Shown in pieces: positions 57,330 through 64,000 of a stretch of 64,000 nucleotides of DNA; position 1 is the first letter of the stretch, and every line of letters starts with the position of its first letter. Location: positions 1,181,446,863-1,181,510,862 of the forward strand of contig NC_090437.1 in NCBI RefSeq assembly GCF_031143425.1, read 5' to 3'. The position numbers and the translations under genes are program-made. This DNA comes from Pleurodeles waltl (lineage: Eukaryota > Chordata > Amphibia > Caudata > Salamandridae). The notes below the pieces were generated by a model, which made no database searches, was not told where the DNA came from, and was given only the letters and a program-made list of their open reading frames with translations.

Positions 57330-59497
57330 TCATGCTAGTGACTGTAGTAGAGGCGAAGACATGCAGGTGGCGGTGCAGGTGGCTGTCGTTGCGGCGGTGG
57401 CAACCGCCGTACAGGGTGCTGGTCTGTCTAGCAGAAAGGGTGACACCAGTCCCTCACCCGGATGCTCCTTGCCCTGGGCTGACTTCCCTTTGCCCTTGTG
57501 TCCCTTCCCCACCTTGGAAGTCGATGCTGGGACCTTGGCATTGTCCTCTTTGGTCCGGGAAGAGGCCTTGCTGGGTGGTTGGTGCAGCTTTTCTCTTTCG
57601 GGCCCTTTCTTTACCTTGGCAGGTGGCGGAATAGGGTGGTCCTTGGCCTCACTAGGTGGCACACTGGCAGCCCTGATGGGTGCCGCCTTCGATGTTCCCA
57701 GACTTGCAAGGGCCACACTGAACGAGGATTTTGCGGCTGAGGTGCTCAGCTGGGATCTGGACATCCTGGCCCTAGGGGAAGGACTGGGGGAGGTGTAGGG
57801 AAGAGGTCAATGGAAGCTAGGAAAAGTTTTTTTGACACACTGGGACAGGAAGATGGAGGGGGTTTGGGAGTGGAGGAAGAGGTAGTTGTTGTAGGAGGTG
57901 TACGTCTGCTGAGTTTGGGTGAAGGTGCATGGGCTAAAGGCTGTTGTGAGTTGGGTGGCTGTTGAGTGGGTGTGTTTGCCTGCGTTTGTGTACTTTGGGA
58001 GGAGGGCTCACAGACACACTGGGTGGTGATTGCACGTGAGCGGACTGTGGTGATGGGTCTGCTGGTAATGGAGGTAGTGGCTGAAGATGTAGAGTATGCA
58101 GGTGTGAGTAGAGACAATACTGGGAGGGAGGTGGAGGACGTGGAGGAGGAGGACACAGTGGAGGCAGTGGATGTTGGTGTGTCTGCATGGGTATGGTGCT
58201 TGTGTGAGTGCCTGTGGGATGTGTGTTTGCCAGAGCCACTTTTGTGTGTTGATGTGTGTGCGTGCTGGTCTGATGGTGTGCTTGGGATAGGCTGAGGTAG
58301 AGGGGATTGGGTCTGGGTAGTGAAAGTTGGAGGGGAGAGGCTGGACACAGGGACAATGCCTGCCATCAGTGCTGAGGCCAGAACCTGAAATGCTCTCTGT
58401 TGGGCCGCCACTCCAGAGTGAATGCCCTCCAGGTATGCATTTGTTTGTTGCAAATGCCTCTCGACACCCTGGATGGCATTCAAAATGGTTGACTGCCCAA
58501 CAGTGAGGGATCTCAGGAGGTCAATAGCCTCCTCACTGAGGGCAGCAGGACTGACTGGGGCAGGGCCTAAGGTGCCTGGGGCAAAAGAGATGCCCACCCT
58601 CCTGGGTGAGCGGGCATGGGCAACACGCTGAGGGGCTGCTGGGAGGGCAGTGTTGGTAGGGGGGTGGTGGCTGTATATGTTGTTGCGGTGGGCACAGAGG
58701 TGCCTGCCACCACAAGGGAGCTCCATCAGAGGAGGAGTTGCTGTCGCTGGTGTCACCTCCTGTCCCTGTTGTAGAGCTCCCCTCGCCCTCCATCCCACTG
58801 GTGCCTTCAGACTCTGTACATTCACCCTCCTGGGCCATGTGGGTTGCAGCTCACTCCTGCTCCGGTGCCACTGATCGTCCGCCAGATGATGCTAATGCAC
58901 ACAAGGACAGGATGACAAAACAAAAAGGGGGGGAAGACAGAGGAGAAACATGGTCAATGCCAGCAACAATACCACTTATGCCTAAGCCCATTTGCTGCAC
59001 ACCTGGAACCCACAGGAGGCTGATTAGTTGTAGATAGCCACTACCACTATTGGGGTTGGAGTGCCACAGAGCCTGCCTAACAAGGGACCTACCCTACCAA
59101 GTTCGCCCAGTCCGATGGGAACCCACAGCCACTTCCCCCACCCAGACACCTCGTAAAGCGTGCAGAGTCTGCTGAATGAGACTGTACTCACCCCCTTGTG
59201 GCTGCTGTGATGCCCTCAAGCGCCCATCGAACTCCGGATATGCCACCACCAGGATCCGGTACATCAGGGGGTCATGGTGCGACGGGCACCCCTTCCACGT
59301 TGCGGCAGTGGGTGCTCCGTCTATGATAGACCCCCAGGGTCCATACATTAATGTCACATCCACCATGCACACAGTGTACTCACCTGTTAGTCTGGAGGAC
59401 CGTAGAGTAACGTGTACTGGGGGAGGACCCCATCCACCAGGTTGTCCAACTCCTCCGAAGTGAAGGCAGGGGCCCTTTCACCAGACACTGTTGCCAT
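57330..59497 (-). pseudogene. Myb/SANT-like gene 2 (H4), dead
   Basis: Exon 1 59497-59384 keeps GERAPAFTSEELDNLVDG, but codon 37 is TAA (59389-59387) where relatives have Gln. Exon 2 (about 59370-59197) has lost the first half of the domain and keeps only part around YRILVVAYPEFDGRL. Exon 3 (from about 58880) shifts frame, then reads the helical block (VGQSTILNAIQGVERH, NAYLEGIHSGVAAQQRAF) and the Ser/Thr/Pro tail to 57746, and continues in another frame to about 57330 with Lys-rich words (PPAKVKKG). It resembles gene 2 of H1 more than that of H2 or H3. Confidence 0.8.
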
Positions 59498-59600
59498 TGT
59501 TCCAGACTCAGGTCACAGCAGCACTTGCAGTGTAGGTCCTCTTCTGTTGAAGGTCAGGTATCAAGTGAGTAAACACACAGAAAATGGCGGTCACGTCCGA

Positions 59601-59616
59601 GGCGGTGCGGACCGTC
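59601..59616. promoter_or_regulatory. Degraded GGCGGT-N4-ACCGYC motif upstream of H4 gene 2
   Basis: GGCGGTGCGGACCGTC, about 105 bp upstream of the gene 2 ATG, at the same distance as in H2 and H3. One half-site base has changed. Confidence 0.4.
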
Positions 59617-60506
59617 ACCGCCGGCGTACATCGTCATTGGCTCCTGGAACCCATAGGGCCCAATGATAACCAATGCTGAATTGCGCAGCGGTCTTCGTCT
59701 GCCTACCGCAACGCTGCACAGCGCCAGCACAGTTACCTCATTTCCCCTTGTCCCTCCTTACAGGCCAGGCAGCCGCCATTTCAGGGGGGCACATGGCAGG
59801 GCACCTAACTGCGTCACAGGAATACGGACAGACAGTGCCACACTCTGATTTAATCACAATAGTGCAAAACACCCTTGTGCTACCTGTTTGGTATATGACC
59901 CTCTGCTCACCCTCCTCTTCCATAGGGCACATCCGCTGGGACAGATGATGAGATGGTGTCATCCTCCGGTGTACAGACCCCTGGTGAACCTGTCGACAAT
60001 AGAAGACAGACACATCATTATCACCTACAGACTTGATCGTGCCACAATCCAAGAACTGTGTGCCCAGTTGGAGCCAGACCTGATGTCAGATATCTGCCAA
60101 CCCACAGGAATCCCCCCTCTAGTGCAGGTCCTGTCAGTGCTCCATTTCCTGGCCAGTGGTTCCTTTCAAACAACAGTGGCCATGGCATCAGGGATGTCTC
60201 AGCCAATGTTCTCTAATGTGTTGTCCAGAGTGTTGTCTGCCCTGCTGAAACACATGCACAGATATATCGTTTTCCCCCAGGTGGAGGATTTGCCCACAAT
60301 GAAAGGTGACTTCTATGCCCTGGGATATATCCCCAACATCATTGGTGCCATTGATGGAACACTTGTGGCATTTGTCCCACCCCGCAGGGATGAACAGGTG
60401 TACAGAAACCTCAAAAGCTACCATTCCATGATTGTGCAGATTTTGAGGAATAGCAGCATCCCTTATGTGATGGGCCAACTCCGGAGGCACTGTGTGTGGC
60501 TAATAG

Positions 60507-60605
60507 GTGAGGCCAAGGTCCCCACACAGTTTGAATAGGTGTCTGTGTATGGAGTAGTCCCTAAGGGTTTGTGTATGTCTAACAGATGCCCCTCGATATT
60601 TGCAG
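60507..60605 (+). other. Candidate 99-bp spliceosomal intron in the H4 transposase
   Basis: Starts GTGAGG and ends ATATTTGCAG, with a CTAAC branch-like word 24 bases before the 3' end. Removing it restores the Gly codon (G + GT) and the conserved sequence LIGDSGYP exactly. If retained, TAG at 60536-60538 ends the frame. H2 and H3 have no insert at this place. It may be an intron gained in this lineage, or an ancestral intron lost from the others. Confidence 0.65.
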
Positions 60606-61569
60606 GTGACTCTGGTTACCCCAGCCTCTCATGGCTACTGACCCCAGTGAGGAATCCCAGGACAAGGGCAGAGGAATGCTACAATGAGGCGCATGGATGA
60701 ACTAGGAGGATTATAGAGCGGATTTTCGGCCTCCTGAAGGCCAGGTTCTTGAGCCTCCATCTGACAGTTGGCTCCCTATACTACTCACCGAAGAAGGTGT
60801 GCCAGATAATCGTGGCATGCTGTATGTTGCACAACTTGGCTTTGCGATGCAAGGTGCCTTTTCTGCCGGATGATGGGCCTGATGTTGGTCTTGTGGCAGC
60901 TGTGGAGCCTGGGGACAGTGAAGAAGAGGAGGCAGAAGAAGAAGATATAGACAACAGAAACAACATCATCATGCAATACTTCCAGGGAGACACAGGTAAG
61001 AGACTGGCACTGCTCCTCTCATATCAGACTACCGTATGACATTGCCTAATTCTGCCTTTTACCTCTGTGTATGGACCCTGACAGTTCACTTTGGCTTTCC
61101 TTTTCACAGATCTGGGTACCACATTCTGCCTTCTGCTATGTTTACTGCTGCCCAACAACTGTCATTCTTTGGTATGTGAAAATGAACATTGCCATTGATA
61201 TTTGTTGAAGAAGTTGTAATAAAACATTTGTGAAAGTACAGACTGACTCCAGATTGTTTTGTGATTCAAGGGTGTTTAATTCAGTGCTAATCTGTGGAGG
61301 GGTATGTGCAATGGGCTGGGGTGATGGTGGAGGAATGCCCATGGTAGATTCCAGTTTCTTTGTATCACAGGTACATTGTCCAAGGGGGCATAAGAAGTGG
61401 AGTAATGGAAGTTCAATTAGGACAGGATGACATAGTGGGACTGAAGGGTGACAATCAGGAGAGTCTTTTTTCCTGGCGGGGGTCTTGGCAATGTTCTCTG
61501 TCTTGTGCCTGAATCACAGGGACCATTTGCGGGGTGGTTCTCCTTCTGCAGGGGTGGGGTGCTGGTGGC

Positions 61570-62909
61570 CTATTGGTCCTGTGGCGGGACCTCCTGTCCA
61601 CTAGCGCCGGCGGACATGGAGGGCTGTCCATCGTTTGGGCTAGTGTCAGGGGCCCGGTGGTGTGCCACTGTCTCCCTCATGGTGTTGGCCATGTGTGCCA
61701 GCGCCCCTGCAATGGTGACCAGGCTGGTGTTAATGGACTTCAAGTCCTCCCTGATCCCCAGGTACTGTTCCTCCTGCAGCCACTGGGTCTCCTGAAACTT
61801 GGCCAGTACCGTGCCCATGGTCTCCTGGGAATGGTGGTATGGTCCCATTATGTTGGAGAGTGCCTCATGAAGAGTGGGTTGCCTGTGCCTGTCCTCCCCC
61901 TGTCGCACAGCAGTCCTCCGAGTTTCCCTGTTGTCCTGTACCTCTGTCCCCTGAACCGTGTGCCTACTGCCCCTGACCCCAGTTCCCTGATTGTCTTGGA
62001 TAATGGGTTTGCCTGGCGTCCCTGTAGTGGACACACTGCTGGGGACAGAGGGATGGGCCCGCTGGTTGGGTGCTGTACTGGTGTTTCCGGAGGGGGGAGG
62101 TTCAGTGGTGGTTTGGGACTGTGGCAGGAGAACCGACTGTCCAGAGGTCCCTGATGGCCGGGCTGGTCATCTTGACCCAGGCGTGCAGAGCTGCTGTGGT
62201 CACTGTGGGCCTCTTCAGTGGGGGGACTGGATATGGCTGGCACCTCCTGTCCAGTGACGTTGGGTAGGGGCCCTGTTGGGGTGTAAATGCATTGTTATTT
62301 TATCTGTGTGGGCCATCTCCCTTGGACATGCTTTGGTGATGGGTGTCCATGCAGGTCTGTAATGGGTATCCATGCATTGGCGTTACATGCAGGGCTTGGT
62401 ATTGGGATGGGTGGGTTGTGATAGTGGGGTAGCTGTGAGGTGTTGGGGTGATGGGTGTGAGGGTAGGGGTAGGAGTTTGTGATGGCATGCAGGTAGGGTG
62501 GGGGGATATAGTGGTAAAGATATGCCTTACCAGAGTCCAGGCTTCCTGCTACTCCTGCGAGGCCCTCAAGATGCATGATCGCCGAGACTTGCTCCTCCCA
62601 TGTGGTTAGTTGTGGGGGAGGAGGTGAGGGTCCACTGCTAGTCCTCTGTACGGCTACCTGTTGTTTGGATACCACGGAACGCACCTTCCCCCGTAGGTCG
62701 TTCCACCTTTTCCTGATGCCATCCCGTGTTCTTGGATGCTGTCCCACTGCACTGACCCTGTTGACAATTCTCCACCATAGCTCCATTTTCCTAGCAGTGG
62801 ATGTCTGCTGCACCTGTGACCCGAATAGCTGTGGCTCTACCCGGATGATTTTCTCCACCATGACCCTGAGCTCCTCCTCAGAAAACCTGGGGTGTCTTTG
62901 AGGTGCCAT
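61570..62909 (-). pseudogene. Myb/SANT-like gene 1 (H4), frameshifted
   Basis: Exon 1 62909-62531 (379 nt; donor GGTAAGGC) is open and encodes FSEEELRVMVEKIIRVEP, LWWRIVNRVSAVGQ, RKRWNDLRGKVRS. Exon 2 starts at 62272 after CCCCAACAG and begins in frame (QEVPAISSPPTEEAHSD). The frame is lost near DQPG at about 62170 and regained near 62030. The coiled coil (SQETMGTVLAKFQETQWLQ) is present, but a stop at 61570 removes the basic tail that ends this protein in H2 and H3. Non-functional or truncated. Confidence 0.78.
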
Positions 62910-63223
62910 AATGTGGTGTGGGTGATGTGTGAGTTGATGTTTGTTGTGCTGTGTGATGTGTTGTGTTGGGGTGTGTTCTTTGAGGTGCGTGGATGTTGTA
63001 TGAGTGATGGTGTTGTGTGCCTGTGGATGCTGGTGTTGTGTTTGCTATTCTCTTTATCCCTGCTTCTTCCAAAAAAGTTGTTGTAAGGGGTTGTGGGTAA
63101 TGTGGGTGTGTGTTTTATAGTGGTGTGAGTGTGTGGGTGTGGTGTGTGTATGTATATCAGGTGTGTGTATTGTGAATTGTCCAATGTGGTTGGGTTTTGT
63201 AAATGTGTGTGTATTTTGATCGC

Positions 63224-63239
63224 GGCAGTGTGTACTGCC
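63224..63239. promoter_or_regulatory. Subterminal GGCAGTGTGTACTGCC palindrome (H4)
   Basis: A perfect 6+6 inverted repeat around four bases, at the equivalent place to 16603 in H2 and 53978 in H3. Both half-sites have changed in a matching way (GGCAGT and ACTGCC), so symmetry is kept despite sequence drift. Confidence 0.45.
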
Positions 63240-63508
63240 AATGGTTTACCACAGTTGAATGACCGCTTCGTTGATTCGTGAGTTGTGATAGTGTGGGCGT
63301 ATTCCTGTTGGCGTAACGGTGTAGGTTTTGCTATCGCCAGTTTATCACTGACCTTTGGTGTGGCGGACTTGTGTGGGTGTCTGTATGGTGGCGGATTCCG
63401 AGATGTTGGTCGTAATACCTGTTGCGGAATTCCACCACGGCCACGGTATGTTGGCGGCTTTCAGCACCACGGTAAGCGGGATTTACTGCCAGGGTTGTAA
63501 TAAGGGCC

Positions 63509-64000
63509 ATAGTCTCAGATACTGGAGACCCTGGCACCTACAAACCATCACTTTCACAGACATTCCTGTGCTGCTTTTCACTGCACTATATATACATGGC
63601 ATTGTCATGCATGTGTATTTTAGCTTTACATCTCCATGAACATATGGGACTGCATTACACTGTATACTGCATCTGAGGGCCATGCAATGGTTGTTGCAGT
63701 GGTCATCCCATTGTGACAGCCACAGCTTTTGAGCCTGCCCCAGTTGTTGAGGACATCTACCTCATTGTTACCGCAAATAAGCGAAGAACTGCCCAGTGGT
63801 TTTGTGAGTTTTCCTGAGTGTTGAGGAATGCTTTGATACATCCTTGTTTGTAACTACTAATATGTGTGTGCCGTAACAAGGCGCACACACGAACAATAAT
63901 GCCATGGGAGTTTACTTATGTTCATTCAGTTGTACCTACCTGTACACTAACTGATTGAAATTATGGATGTATTAACAATACTGTGTGGCCAACCATTGTT
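63509..64000. other. Right flank of H4, no recognised gene
   Basis: About 490 bp beyond the H4 terminus. Only short chance frames; no repeat end or known motif. Confidence 0.5.

Larger units (their letters stand above)
56100..61039 (+). pseudogene. HARBI1-like transposase (H4), with an extra 99-bp intron-like insert
   Basis: Exon 1 56100-56182 (83 nt, MEPELQVLPMLVYLLIYQE; donor GGTGAGTACT). Exon 2 starts at 59926 after CTTCCATAG and keeps frame (AHPLGQMMRW, then PPVYRPLVNLS). Compared with H3 it lacks 24 codons between YHSMIVQ and ILRNSS, including the second catalytic Asp (GSVHD). At 60507 a 99-bp segment with GTGAGG...TTTGCAG borders interrupts an otherwise intact LIGDSGY. Downstream, codon 60698-60700 is TGA where relatives have Arg in HGRTRR. 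The remaining C-terminus (KKVCQIIVACCMLHNLAL, acidic tail) reads to 61039. The deletion and stop make it inactive. Confidence 0.85.
42950..63508 (-). mobile_element. Harbinger element H4, split by an LTR-like element
   Basis: The left end GGCCCTCATTACAACCCTGG (42950) and right end CCAGGGTTGTAATAAGGGCC (63508) are inverted copies. The left 246 bp (to 43195) continue at 56017 without loss when 43196-56016 is removed: both H1 and rejoined H4 read GGTACCAACGCCATC there. Net length is about 7.7 kb. Order from the left: transposase exon 1, minisatellite, gene 2 (-), transposase exon 2 (+), gene 1 (-). All three genes are broken. Flanking triplets (AAG, ATA) do not match, so no target duplication is claimed. 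It is older than the two elements nested in it. Confidence 0.9.

Noticed and set aside
60507..60605. The 99-bp segment as extra coding sequence in frame
   Set aside because: It has a length divisible by three but contains an in-frame TAG (60536-60538), and relatives lack it; an intron fits better.
42947..63511. A 3-bp target duplication for H4
   Set aside because: Flanking triplets are AAG and ATA; they do not match.
1..64000. tRNA or rRNA genes and host protein-coding genes
   Set aside because: No tRNA-like A/B boxes or cloverleaf candidates, no rRNA-like sequence, and no exon with recognisable non-transposon homology were found by eye.

Overview
This is transposon-dense, intron-style eukaryotic DNA with no recognisable host gene. 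Four related PIF/Harbinger DNA transposons, each carrying a HARBI1-like DDE transposase and Myb/SANT-like partner genes, share the window with L1-, L2/CR1-, Penelope- and Gypsy-type retroelements, MITEs and minisatellites. This suggests a giant-genome salamander. From memory, Harbinger elements with Myb-like partners are greatly expanded in the Iberian ribbed newt (Pleurodeles waltl), so a newt is my best guess. That assignment is inference.

Layout. 1-14596: right part of an old, internally deleted Harbinger (H1), with three insertions: an unclassified 453-bp repeat, a 500-bp retroposed piece flanked by a 17-bp duplication, and a 9.1-kb L1-type LINE (4777-13917) flanked by a 14-bp duplication. 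14597-15955: non-coding, with TTTC and TAA microsatellites. 15960-26630: an L2/CR1-type LINE on the minus strand, split by a complete Harbinger (H2, 16340-25257, TGT duplication). H2's transposase is itself split by a 578-bp MITE of the same superfamily (ACA duplication). 26631-42949: AT-richer sequence with a hAT-type MITE, a Gypsy pol relic, a second L2-like LINE relic, a Penelope-like element holding two MITEs and another insertion, and a Harbinger-like fragment. 42950-63508: Harbinger H4, split by a 2.46-kb LTR-like element (GGTAC duplication), which is split in turn by the 10.35-kb Harbinger H3 (43909-54262).

H3 is the best-preserved copy and shows the design of the family. The transposase has a tiny first exon (28 codons) beside one end and its main exon 6.28 kb away. 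Inside that intron, on the opposite strand, lies a three-exon Myb/SANT-like gene (called gene 2 here) and minisatellite arrays. A second, two-exon Myb/SANT-like gene (gene 1) lies beside the other end. In known PIF/Harbinger systems a Myb-like partner binds the element ends and helps the transposase into the nucleus; two such partners in one element is unusual. Palindromes of the form GGCGGT-N4-ACCGCC occur both near the gene-1 end and just upstream of gene 2, so shared binding sites for end recognition and self-regulation are plausible. In H3 the transposase and gene 1 read cleanly through their predicted splice junctions, while gene 2 has one apparent 1-nt frameshift. H1, H2 and H4 are inactivated by deletion, insertion, stops and frameshifts.
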